Shown piece after piece: positions 23,690 through 34,431 of a stretch of 64,000 nucleotides of DNA. How positions within the stretch are numbered: the first letter of the stretch is position 1; the number at the start of each line of letters is the position of its first letter. The position numbers were made by a program, and so were the translations under genes. The notes below the pieces were generated by a model, which was given only the letters and a program-made list of their open reading frames with translations, ran no database searches and was not told the origin of the DNA. This DNA is from Angiostrongylus vasorum (lineage: Eukaryota > Nematoda > Chromadorea > Rhabditida > Metastrongylidae): NCBI GenBank assembly GCA_018806985.1, contig JADANN010000162.1, positions 1,261,501 to 1,325,500 of the forward strand, written 5' to 3'.

Positions 23690-23760
23690 ATACACATATC
23701 CAAATATATATGCATATATATACGTATGTATACATACGCATGTGTATGCATATATATCTC
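23690..23760. repeat. TA/CATA-rich simple repeat
   Basis: Alternating ATATAC and CATATG units. Confidence 0.85.
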
Positions 23761-23761
23761 A

Positions 23762-24130
23762 ATGATTTACCGCTTCATCGTGGCTGCTAGGTGTTTCTGA
23801 ATGTTGGGCTATTTGTACAGCCAGCGGATCCATCCGTCAGCGGGATCTCTCAAGCTAAGGAGTCGGCGTTACCATCAGGAAGCCTAGCTAAGATTAAACC
23901 AATACTTGGATACCACCACCGCCCTGCCATCAAAGTCGCGTGGTGGCACATCTCCCTCTGATCCACAAGGGCGGCGACTGCCTGTGGTGGTGACGACCTG
24001 TAGCAGATTTTGGCCTGGATGACCTCGTGACTCCAAGAAACCACAACGGCTAAATCAACAAAACTCCGAGAAATGGAGATTATGGTGGGGCCCGCACAAC
24101 AAGTGAAGACGGATCGTCCAAGTATACAAG
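23762..24130 (+). repeat. R370 repeat copy
   Basis: Starts CCGCTTCATCGTGGCTGCTA, contains CCACAAGGGCGGCGACTGCC and ends ACGGATCGTCCAAGTATAC. Confidence 0.88.
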
Positions 24131-24872
24131 TTTCGTCGGTTGTTCCAGGATTAAGTGAAGATGATATTTTTGTCAACCATCGCATCCACTGATTACAATC
24201 ACGATAATCCGTAGAGGATTTTCCAAAGAAGACTCTACTGCACTTCAGAACAGAAAGCTTTAACACCTACCTACTATTACTTACGTACAGATAAATACTT
24301 GAGTTGAGACAGTCAGTTTACACTTGAAAATTCAATGGCTCCTACTTTTTTAGATACACTGTGGGCATAACCTCAACATACCACTTTTGTTAAAATACGT
24401 CCGAGCTGACGCACAAACCAAAGCTACTTAGAAGGTACTCCCGCCGTATCAAACTTAAGGAACTGCGTGTTATGTTGGTAATAATCGGCAAAACAATAAC
24501 TATAAATGTGCGGACAAAACACAGAACTCAGTACAGTGTCGGTAAGCCTACTGACTTGTTACTAGTAACATCGTTGTTTCAAAATAGGCAATTGATGAAT
24601 TTCATTATGAAACACTGCAGCACTTTGGTGTTAGTGACAGCTCAAGTTCTATCATGAAGAATTCACCACAAGAAGGCTTTATCATATTATTCAAAAGGAA
24701 AAGGAAAAACATCAATATTCTTGAAAACGGTAATGATTGGTAAGTCACAACGAACACTACTGTAGAAAAATCGATGGCAGAAATTGTGAAACGTTTTCCT
24801 CAGGTTCACAGCCGGAAATCATAAATAGAGCAAAATTAAGCATGAAAAATCAACAATAACAACGGAATCCGA
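24131..24872. other. 3' flank of snr-5, nothing else recognised
   Basis: Short shadow ORFs only. No canonical AATAAA was seen close to the snr-5 stop; nematode genes often use variants. Confidence 0.4.
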
Positions 24873-26119
24873 CTATGAATCGGAATCTTGGTCGACTCCT
24901 CCGACAAATAACACATTGTTGCACCTAAAAAGAATTTGCAAGAATTGCCAGAATGTCTAATATTCCACTTGTTTGATGGTCAAGTAGCCCTACGATGAAG
25001 AACATCTCATTTGGGAAGAAGCATTTTTAAAAATTCCGCCTCAGCAACAGTTTTCTTTCGGAACAAACACTGATCAAAGGACCATGAAGTTTATACAAAG
25101 AAACAACAGGAAGACTTTTCAGTATTGAATCCAAAGTGAGTCATTAATGAAACTCTGTACAAAGAAAGTGAATGATAGACGATAATCCCTGAGGGATGCA
25201 CCATGCATTCGACTTTATTAAGCATCGTTGGAGGTGATTGAATGCATATCTGGCCTTAACAATGACTAGCGGTAGCCTACCGATGCATGAAGTCAGTGCT
25301 GCTATCTTCCCAGACAAGTCTGGTACCAATTTTCCGACCACGGAGCGATGGAAGGCTTGGTGGGCCCCGGGCACAGGAATCGATCCCATGTTTATTTCAA
25401 GGCGCCTCCGACCACTGCGCCACACGCGTACAAAGCAGATAACTGCTTAAACCAAAAGTAAGTATAGTAAGAGAAATCATGATAATCTATAAGAGCACGA
25501 TGTTGAGTGAAGACCAGTTAAAAAGGGTGAGTGTACCGCAGTGGTCGGAGGCGCTCTGCGATACACATGGGATCGATCCCCGTGTCCCAGGCCAACCAAG
25601 CCTTTCATCTCTCCGGGGTCGAAAAATTGGTAACAGACTTGTTTGGGAGGATAGCAGCACCGGCTCGATATATCAGCAGGTCAGCGCGAGGCCAGACATG
25701 CGTTCAATCATCTCCAACGATAATTAATGAAGTCGAATTTATGGCGCATACCTCAAGGGTTGATTCATGCCAAGAGCTTTATCCTTTTTATAAGACTACA
25801 GTGATAAGTCCGACAGGTAACATGGTATCTATAGGTCGAAAAAACGAACCTGATCAAAATTTCGCCCAAATTTCCTGTATTGTTGCCATCTATGTACTCC
25901 TCTGCATTTGCCATTTGCAGATTCATGTATCCGTCGACGGCCACGAGAATCCCTGCAATGTTACGTGGTAATTTAAGCCGATAGAAATACTTGGTAAGCA
26001 CAGTTAAAACCTTGAATGCTACCTTTGTATTCCATACCCCACTTCAGTCTACACACAATCGGTTTCCCGGTCAAACTATTCAGAAAAGGTTTAGGGTTGA
26101 CTGGCTGCAGAGTAGACAT
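24873..26119 (-). CDS. snr-5: Small nuclear ribonucleoprotein F (SmF)
   Basis: Complete gene in three exons: 26,119-26,023 (97 nt), 25,952-25,850 (103 nt) and 24,924-24,873 (52 nt, stop TAG). Together they give 252 nt, or 83 aa. SmF is one of seven Sm proteins that form the ring around the Sm site of U1, U2, U4 and U5 snRNAs, and in nematodes around the SL RNA. The peptide begins [19 protein letters not shown], continues with the Sm1 motif ([19 protein letters not shown]) and ends with the Sm2 motif ([15 protein letters not shown]) plus an acidic tail. All junctions are in phase: AAAG|GTAGC to TTGCAG|GG, and ATCAG|GTTCGT to TTTTTAG|G. A TTTCTTTCAG acceptor lies 2 nt before the ATG, indicating SL trans-splicing. 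Intron 2 (925 bp) carries two SINE-A copies in opposite orientation. Family length (about 85 aa) and motifs make this assignment secure. Confidence 0.97.
25150..25440 (-). repeat. SINE-A copy in snr-5 intron 2
   Basis: Minus strand. Body CCAGACAAGTCTGGTACC, B box GGAATCGATCCC. Confidence 0.9.
25505..25795 (+). repeat. SINE-A copy in snr-5 intron 2
   Basis: Plus strand. A-box region GTACCGCAGTGGTCGGAGGC, B box GGGATCGATCCC, 3' end AGAGCTTTATCCTTTTT. It lies head to head with the copy at 25.15-25.44 kb. Confidence 0.9.
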
Positions 26120-26284
26120 AACTGAAAGAAAATATGCTGTGAAAAGAAAGCAACAAGTGGCCATCTGGTGGACTGAAAGGAAGGATCGGTAAACCTCAAA
26201 ATGTTGATAAAGCCCTAGGCTTAACAAGTACAGATAGCGACCATATTGAACACGTACTTTAGTACTACGCAAACAAATAACTCT

Positions 26285-26375
26285 ACTTCATCAGAACATC
26301 GACTGGACAATTGACACGGGTCATCGGCTCTGATGAAGACGGAAACAGTCGAAACGTTAGTCGATTAAGAACTAT
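26285..26375 (+). ncRNA. Hammerhead-ribozyme-like terminal motif
   Basis: The core CTGATGA (26,330-26,336) is followed after one extra A by a short stem (GAC, loop, GTC) and then GAAACGTTAG. This follows the order of a hammerhead core (CUGANGA, stem II, GAAA). The extra A before stem II is not canonical, and stems I and III cannot be assigned on this fragment alone. It is probably a solo terminus of a Penelope-like or retrozyme-like element. Confidence 0.35.
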
Positions 26376-27035
26376 CTATCAAACTCGCGTAAGCTTATCA
26401 AGGAAAGAATACATAGTGATTAGTCATGCCCAGCTTAAAGGAAAGTCGGTTTTGAAACAACCGCACCCTTTTTGATGTCAATTTTCGCAGTTCAATAGTA
26501 ATTGATTGTTTTGGTGCTGACGTTAAATGACGGTTCGTTTGAAAAATGTTTTCCTCAGTTACCTAGATATAAATCACTAATGAAACCACTCAATACTGTA
26601 AAAGATCTTAACAATATACGACACCAAAATGAAAAAAACTGTTAATTTCAGCATAGCCCAAAAAGTGGCCAGAGAAATCCGCATCGAAGTGGTTGACAAT
26701 TCCAGACGACAAAGAATTAAGTCGAATCAGCTGTACAAACGCTTTTCTGTAACGGTTACGAAGATAAAAACAGTGGGAAGCGGGAAAACACCATTTGGGT
26801 CACCAGCTTGGGGGGTAATTTCGCCGAGTAGCAAATCCTCTCGATGAGTAGTCCTGTCCAGGAACGGAAATAAGATCACGGAACTTCGAAGTAACCTAAC
26901 CAGACAACCCAAGCGAAGCACATTCACTGACAAGCCGCGGATTTCCCCGTATTTCGAATTACTCCGCAACGTTCACTGCAACTACGAACTTTTGCACAAC
27001 AAGTAGATGAACACAGTAACCCAATGCATAAGCAT
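26376..27035. other. Unassigned, one plausible exon frame
   Basis: A minus frame at 26.73-26.89 kb (reading HREDLLLGEITPQAGDPNG) is open, but I found no family or clear splice partners. It lies upstream of snr-5 on the same strand. Confidence 0.3.
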
Positions 27036-27039
27036 TACT

Positions 27040-27420
27040 TGGATAAAATTATTGCTAGTCCTCACTAGTTGTGCGGGCGCCAGGATAGTTTCCATTTTTT
27101 TCGGAGTTTTGCTGGCTTAGCCATTGTTGGTTCCTGGATTGCCGAAGTCAACCAGGCCAAAGTCTTCCCCAGGTCGTACCCACCGCAGGCAGTCGCCGCG
27201 CTTGTGGATCAGGGGGAGATTTGCCGCTGTGCGACTAGTTTGATATCAGCACGATGGTGGATACTGATATTGCTTTACTCTTAGCTAGGCTTCCTAATCG
27301 AAACGCCGAACTCAGGTTGGGAGACTCTCCGGGTTGATGAATCCTCCCGCTGTACATCGCAGCCCGACACCCAGTGACACCTTCTAGCCACGGTGAGGCG
27401 GTAAACCGTTGGGAGGACGC
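27040..27420 (-). repeat. R370 repeat copy
   Basis: Contains CAGGCAGTCGCCGCGCTTGT and ends at GGTAAACCGTTGGGAGG. Same orientation as the copy at 255-590. Confidence 0.88.
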
Positions 27421-28190
27421 ATACGCATTTGATTTCAAAAGTGCGGAAATGCCGGACGTAGCCAAGTTCCTGAACTTTGGATTTCCTGAATGGATATTTC
27501 GTTCAAGAAATCAGCGCAGCTCTATTAATGATGCATATCTCAATTTAAAATGAAAAAAAACTGGACCTAACTTATCTATTGGCAGACACCACATACATGA
27601 CTCATACTTGGCCAAAAATATTCTAGTCCTCTTTCTTCAACACACGATAACCGATACACGTTGATCCCCAAATAAGTATCGGCTTGTCGATTCACAGATC
27701 TTCACTGTGAGGATTCCTCATCGGATTGGTCATCGAGCTACGTGGTGGTAAGCCGGTGACGAACATGTGGTGCGAATGGTGTATGTGCCTTCTATGTGTA
27801 TGTACACATCTTCGTGCGTCGCTGCGTGCACATGTTCACGTACACGTAGATTGCACCCTGCACGCCATATCATCAAAAAACCTACATTTAAAGGGCTAAG
27901 AAATACATGGGAGTTCGCAAAGAGTTGCATCCAAGAAATGTGCTCTTTGTCCACTTTGAGAGATTGACCACCGAGCGGCTGGTCCAAAAAACGATGGAAA
28001 TGATTGACCTCATTCCACTGACCCGGAAAGAGCCCACGATACACTAGCAATGCGAATTCAAACTGACTATGTTGACGATTTATACTTGCAGCTTATCTAC
28101 GCTGTCATTTGAATCCATCCACTAAAGGCTTGGTGATGCAGGTTAAGAAGGTTTTACATGAGGTTGTGGGACTGGTCGAGACGAACAGAC
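27421..28190. other. Unassigned, long ORF of unknown meaning
   Basis: A minus-strand ORF at 27,730-28,050 (106 codons, from which no family is recognised) is open by length, but the opposite strand is also partly open. I do not call it a gene. Confidence 0.3.
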
Positions 28191-28194
28191 CAAC

Positions 28195-28365
28195 CAGTAG
28201 CTTACTTGAATACATGGATGGCCCGTCTTCACTGCTCGTGCGGGCCCCAGCATAATTTCCACTTGTCGGAATTTTGCTGGTTTAGCTATTGTCGTTCCTT
28301 GGAGTTTCGAGGTCAGCCTCGTTAAAGTCTGCCCCAAGTCATAACCACCACAGGCAGTTGGACCA
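28195..28365 (-). repeat. R370 fragment
   Basis: Only the GGCCCGTCTTCACTGCTCGT end and the adjoining part up to CACCACAGGCAGTTGG are present. Confidence 0.8.
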
Positions 28366-28489
28366 ACCAATAAACACTACGCTATTCATGGAACTGTACT
28401 TAAACTACTCATTAGACCTGGTAAAAGAACAAATTTGGTCATTGTCCTCGTGACTGTGAACCTGACCATAAACATGGATTCTTTTTTGC

Positions 28490-29060
28490 CCGTCTATGAC
28501 CGAACATCACGTTAAACAACGATGAAGTTGAAGCGCTCCATATGGATATGGAGAAGTTCTGCATAGTACACCATCACTTCCATCATGTAAGGTCATCATT
28601 CGTTGCTCAAACACCAAATTGGCTCAAAGAAAACGTCTGAAGAAAAGCACGTCGAGATCTGTGGGTTGGAGTGGGGTGAACAAGGCAAGCTACAACTTGA
28701 ATTTATTATGGTGACCATAATCTTCATTCGCGGAAACTCACAGCACCGTAAATTCATTTCAACATTGAGCATATGAGTCTCCCAATGGAAAATACTGCAG
28801 TGAGTGTGATACAATACCACATCATAGTTAATCGAGGGTTTCACCCAACCGATGTCATTGTAATCCTAGTATTTTACATGGGATTGGACGATTGTCTCGT
28901 TCGCACAAGATCGCTTTATTTTAATAAAGCGGACAAAGCTCAAAAAATTCATGAAACGAGATCTCAAATCCATTGTAAAGTCACAATGGATGAGGAATAC
29001 CACTAAATTGTCAACGTCATCAAATCAGTGTTAAAGGTGGGAGTTTAGCGGATGCCAAAA
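28490..29060 (+). mobile_element. RTE-type LINE fragment (endonuclease region)
   Basis: Frame pieces GLEWGEQGKLQLEFIMVT and FYMGLDDCLVRTRSLYFNKA, together with an EVEALHMDMEKF-type start, correspond to the end of the apurinic endonuclease domain of RTE elements. Frameshifts occur in between. This part of the ORF is complementary to what is left in the other copies. Confidence 0.65.
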
Positions 29061-29209
29061 ATAACCCTTGCCTGGAACATGTGGACAAATTTGCCAACGA
29101 TTGCACGATCTACAGGCAGTCACCAACTTTCAACCGATCTTATGCATAAGTACATATAGGGTAAAGCTATAAAAAAAGGATATTAAGATGAGAAATACTG
29201 GCAGAAGGT

Positions 29210-29500
29210 AAATAAAGGGTAAAGCTCTCGGCGTTGATCAATCCCTGAGGGATGCGCCATGCATTCTGACTTCACTAAGCATTACTTGGAGGTGATTGAA
29301 TGCAATATGTGGCCTTTAAAATAACTTGCAGTGGCCTACAGATGAATCGGACAAGTGCTGCTGTTCGCCCAGACTAGTCTGGAAACAATTTGCCCACCCT
29401 GGAGGGATGGAGTCTTGGTGAGCCTTGGGCGCGGGGATCGATCCCATGTGTACAGCAGGGCTCCTCCGACCATTGCGCTACACGCGCCCAGTGCCGAAAT
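29210..29500 (-). repeat. SINE-A copy with extra 5' sequence
   Basis: Minus strand. Body CCAGACTAGTCTGG, B box GGGATCGATCCC. The head is followed by the same ATTTCGGCA extension as the 8.05 kb copy. Confidence 0.9.
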
Positions 29501-29660
29501 GTTAACCATGGAAAATTAAAAGTGCGTACTCGCAGACAAGTCTGGCACCAATTTGCGGACCCCGGAGGGATGGAATGCTTGGTAGGCCAGGGGGGCACGG
29601 GATCAATTCTACGTGTGTGTTGCAGGGCTCCTCCGACCACTGCGCCAGGCGCCGCCCAAG
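29500..29660 (-). repeat. SINE-A partial copy
   Basis: Second head-half of SINE-A in the same orientation, directly beside the 29.2-29.5 kb copy. Body CAGACAAGTCTGGCACC, B box region GGGATCAATTCT. Confidence 0.85.
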
Positions 29661-29779
29661 ACTAGAAGGTAGAAGAGTTGAAATAAATAGCAGTGGTCGC
29701 TGGAATTTCAGTTCACAAGGCCAACAATACCACTTTCTGACGCTATGCTCAGACGGAGCAGTGCTTTCGGAATAGTCAC

Positions 29780-32700
29780 CTGTATCACCTGTAATCCCGT
29801 TGATCGTCGAGTGACTCGAGCGAGCGCCTGTAAGTCTTCCATTTCTCTCTGTCGCGTGCAAGAGTAGCCCAATGGGTACTGCTCGCTCTAGGGACTCGTC
29901 GAGCATCATATCTTTCTTCAAGGCTCTTTGTGAAGAACTCTGACCATCGGGTCGGTGGTCTTCTGCAGTACGTTTCACATCCCGAGGAATCCAGTCACTA
30001 ACGGCTCTTGTCCATCGGTTGTCATTCATACGCTTACGTGTCCGGCCCACCTTATCTTCGATTGTCTGGCGTACAGAATGGCATCTTTGATTTTTGATCG
30101 TCGACACAGGTCGGGGCTTCGGATCCCGTCCCTTACTTGTGTGGAACGGCATACTCCTGGCATCGCCCTTTCGACTGGGCGTTCAATATCGCTAAGTGAC
30201 CTTTCATCCTGCTAACGCAGCGACCAAGCTTCTGACGCATACGTTAGGGCAGGAAGTACCGTTGAGTCGAAAAGGTGGGCACGGAGTCGGTGTTCCTTGT
30301 TCTCTTCACTACATCCTCGATGCTCTTGAAAGCACCCCTAAGCCGCTCGTTTCCTTCCGCTCAGCTCTGGAGCGAGGTCGTTCATCATATTGATTACCCG
30401 ACCTAGATAGATATAACTGGAGCATTCAGAGATATTCGTTCCGTTGAGCGTGAATGGGGGCATACGAAACCAATCCGTTCTTCATGAACATCGTCTTTGT
30501 GATATTTAGTCGAAGACCAATCTTTCCACAGGCTTTGTCAAAGTCGGTAAGCATTCGTTCCGCTTGGCTAATGTTTGGTGTTACAAGGACGATGTCATCA
30601 GCAAAGCGAAGATGGTGTAACTGCCGACCATCGACTTTCACTCCCATATTATCCCATTCCAATGTTCGCATGACGCTCTGGAGGGTGGTGGTAAATAATT
30701 TTGGCGAGTTGGCATCGCCTTCCCTAACTCCTCTTTTGACGTCAATGATAATATCGTTGTAGAATGGTGATACATTGATTGTGAAATTTTTTGTACAGCT
30801 CACGAAGAATCTTTAGGTACTGAATAGGGACTCCTTGATTATCCAGGGCTTCCAAGACTGCTTCTATCTCGACTGAATCAAAGGCCTTTTTGTAAATCGA
30901 TGAAGGTGAGACAGAGCGGTTCTTTGTACTCTCGCGATACTTCAATGAGCCTTGTTACCGTGTGGATGTGGTCCATCGTACTAAATCCTTTTCGAAACCC
31001 TGCTTGCTCACATGGCTGTCCTTCGTCCAGTGTTTTGTCAATCCTGTTTAGGACGACTCGAGTGAAAATTTTGCACACGACAGACAGTAAGCAGATTGGA
31101 CGATAGTTGCCGATATCCTGTAGGTCACCCTTCTTGAACAATAACACGGTCTTGGTGGTCTTCCACTGAATAGGGAGGGACCTTGCATTCAGACAGGTAA
31201 CGTGTGAAGAGCCTTGCCAGTGTGTTTACGAGAACTGGCGGAAAGTTCTTCAGGTGTTCTGCTCTTATCCTCTCCGGATCTGGTGCTGTTTGATTTTTCA
31301 CCGACGAAATGGCATGTTGGATTTCGGAAGGGAGAACCGGTGGTACAACATATCCATCCTCCTTTATTTCATATGAAGGAAGGTGGACGTGGCTATCGAA
31401 GAGATCCGAGTAGTATTCGTGAATAATTTTCTCCATTGCCTTTCTGGACGCTGTAACTGTTCCGTCTGGGCGCCGGAGTGCAATCATTTTGGTCTTGTAG
31501 TTGGCGAAGCTTCGGTGGGCTTTGCGAATGCTTTTCCCAGCCTCTGCAGCTTAGACCATTACTGCTGCTCTTCTCTCTTTAAGATCTTCTTTTATCTCCT
31601 ATCTGCACTGTTTTGCAAGTTCGGACGTTAGTTCGCGGTTGCCCTGCAGCTCATGCTGATTCCACGCTGGCGTATCAGCTAGAGTGTTAACTTTCGAACT
31701 CGCAGCTTTCATAGCGCTAACGTGAAGATGTTGAATGAGCCGATCGTATTCATCGTCGATATTATCAACAACGGCACCTTCCCAACAGCCGACTAATGAA
31801 TTGAATAAGTCCCAGTTTGCGGTGGTTCTGAGACTTCGGTTTTTGAATTTAGCGGCTTTTTTCTGCTTTCCGCGAGAAATAGAATCTTGCACGAAGGAGG
31901 CAATGTTCTGATCCCGTGTAGAATTTTGGGACAACAGCGACATCGGTTAGGCAAAACCTTCTATTTACTATGCTGTGGTCTATTTCGTTATGGTACTCTC
32001 CTCTGGGAGACTCCCACGTCCAGCGCCTAGGGTGGGGCTTCTGGAATTGTTAGTTACCATGGATTGTCTTGGTCGTCATGATAAACTCAGACAGCTGCTC
32101 ACCCTGTTCGTTCCATTCTGATCCGTGGGTCCTAATGTGACGTTCTTCATACGTTCTTCTTGGTCCAATCTTGGCGTTGAAATCTCCAATGATGACCTTG
32201 AAGAATGTGTGGCCTTGTAGAACTTCTCCAAGTCCATACAGAACGCTTCGACTTCTTCTTCGTCATAGTTTTATGTCGGCGCGTAAACGACGACGGTGGT
32301 CAAAGCCGGAATTGATCCACATCTTTTTAATCGTAAACGTCCGATTCGGGTTGTAAGTTGTTCGAATGAATCGATGTTCATGGACAAACTCGTGTTGACG
32401 AGAATGCCGATGCAGCCAACTCCTCCACTGTCGCATGTTCCGAGGAACAGTTCTTCTTCGGTGTCATATACGGAGTTGAAAGGCTGGCGTCTTCTCGTCT
32501 CGGCCAGGCCGATTACGTCGTACTTTATCCTTCTTGCTTGCATAAGCAAGTCTTTTATCGAAGACTCGGATACAAGTGTACGTGCACGGTAGGTACAGAT
32601 CGTCACCATAGTTCTTCGAAATCCAGCCAGCTTCCATTGGCCCTGAGATTTTAGCAGCCTCTCCGTACTCGTCCTACCCAACGCTGCGATATTGGGTGCT

Positions 32701-32885
32701 CTTTCGGGGGTCAGGGGAATGAGGCCCGTTTTTTTTACTGTGTTTAGCATTTTTGATACCCACGTATAGCTTGCTGGGCTCCGAACGTGGGGCTGGGTAT
32801 ACTCACGGAAAGCTTGCCAGGCTCTCCCAGAGTGGACATGGAGTTTATTTGTTGGAGGCGACTCCTAACCGCCTCCCATATACTT
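29780..32885 (-). mobile_element. RTE-type non-LTR retrotransposon, nearly full-length, inactive
   Basis: This is the longest LINE in the window. On the minus strand the order is as follows. The N-terminal piece at 32,750-32,271 has AALGRTSTERLLKS, VTICTYRARTLVSE, YDVIGLAETRR and VVVYAPT, the start of the endonuclease. The EN-RT linker at 31,943-31,599 has NSTRDQNIASFVQ. RT fingers follow at 31,487-31,125 and 31,147-30,878 (ENI/GNYRPICLLSVVCK, QAGFRKGFSTMDHI). The RT palm at 30,803-30,426 has the catalytic FADD box (LRFADDIVLVTPN), and the C-terminal region extends to about 29,820. The domains sit in different frames and at least one stop breaks the EN, so the element cannot encode one polyprotein. 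The 3' end has short ACAGGTGA-type repeats, as RTE elements do. Confidence 0.92.
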
Positions 32886-33175
32886 CGGAATGGTAAAGGA
32901 GAAAATCATCTTTCGCTCTAATCTCTCAAATACTCAGGTCCTTTTGCCTCCATATCAAATGGAGGGTGGATATGGCATCCCAATGGTTCTTCATGGCGAA
33001 GCCCGAAATGCCAGCTTGTCGGCTAGAGACGAGCATTTGAATAATCTATTTCTACTCCTCATCAATGCAATCCCTCGGCTTTCCTCATTGTATCTCTCAA
33101 AATGGAATGTTCTAGCGAACGAAGGACTTTATTGTTACAAAATTCTAGTTAGTGAAAGGCGGTGCTGTTGAATAC
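32885..33175 (+). mobile_element. RTE-type LINE fragment, plus strand
   Basis: The open frame (EKIIFRSNLSNTQVLLPPYQ, then YGIPMVLHGEARNASL) matches the EN-RT spacer segment of the neighbouring minus-strand copy. It abuts that element in opposite orientation. Confidence 0.65.
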
Positions 33176-33319
33176 GAAAAGAGACACACTCAACGCTCTC
33201 GAACAGATGAGAAAACCGGTCAGCTCTGCACAATCGGAGCTTCTCTCATCTACACACGAAGGTGCTCCTAAGTCAACGATTACTTAACGACGGGAACTTG
33301 ATCATTCCACAGTCACATC

Positions 33320-34290
33320 ATTATCAGCGTCAAAATCTTCTATGATTACTTGAAAGTATGTATGGTCTTCTCTATAGGATTTCCTCAAATCCATATAGAA
33401 CTCTCCGACTTCGCCTTTGTCATAGATTGATGTATTGATCCGAATTTCTTCAATCGTAGACGTCCGATCCGGTTCGTTGGTTTTCCGAATGAATCCATGT
33501 TCATGGCCGAACTCGTGTTCACGAGATCGCCGACGCTTCCGACTTCTCTACTGTTGCATGTTCCGAGTAGTAGTTCTTCTCCGGTGTCAGAGGCCGCGTT
33601 GAATAGGTGGTGCCTTCTCGTCTCGATCAGCTCGATAACGCCGTACCTTACCCTTCTTGCCTGCATGATCAAGACTCACATGCAAATGTGCGTACATTGT
33701 AAGTACAGATCGTCGATAGATTTTGAGACAGCCTGGAATGGTCCTGAGATATTAGCAGCCTCTCTGTACTCGTCTTACCCAGCGCTGCCATATCGGGGGC
33801 TCTTGCGGCGTCGAGGGAATGAGGCCGGCCCGTCTATTTCATGGTGTTTAGCGTTCGATACCCCCGTATATCTTGCTGAGCTCTGAACGTGGTCGCAGGG
33901 TATACTCATCGTGTAGCTTGCCAGTCTCCCCCAGAGTAAACGGAAAGCTTATTCGTTAGACGCAACTCTTAACCGCCCCTCCCCTTCCTTCCTATACGTC
34001 CCTGTTACTTGATTGCATGTTTTGGCCGAAGTGCGTCGTAGAATACAATCCCCATAAACGAGAACAAACCCATGCGCTCATGCATGAATAACACCGCTCT
34101 GTAAACACAGAAGGTATATGCCAAATCGGCGCAGCAGAAACGTCCACCGCTTGGATCCACTTCGGTCTCAGAGAAACATAAGGTCGCTTTTGGTCCACGA
34201 TTAACCCTTTGCCGCCACCTGACGACGTGCCGCGTTGCCTCGCTACTACTCGGCCGGAGGTCCTTCTATGACAGAGTTTCGTGGTGTTCC
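33320..34290 (-). mobile_element. RTE-type LINE 5' fragment, minus strand
   Basis: Endonuclease start (VRYGVIELIETRRHHLFNAA) at 33,672-33,385 is followed upstream by the untranslated 5' region with the GGCGCAGCAGAAACGTCCA block (34,125-34,145), also found at 12.96 kb. 3'-truncated. Confidence 0.75.
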
Positions 34291-34431
34291 GGTTATCGAT
34301 AAAAAATATCGGCACTTATCGAGAGGATATTTTTGTTGCGAATGAATTAGATTGTTTACACTGGAACGGTCATCTTTTTGTCAAATGTTTTGAAGAAATA
34401 GTGAACATCACTCACATTTATTCAATTTAAA
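34291..34431. other. 3' flank of the PDZ gene
   Basis: Short AT-rich sequence downstream of the PDZ gene stop. Nothing else recognised. Confidence 0.4.
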
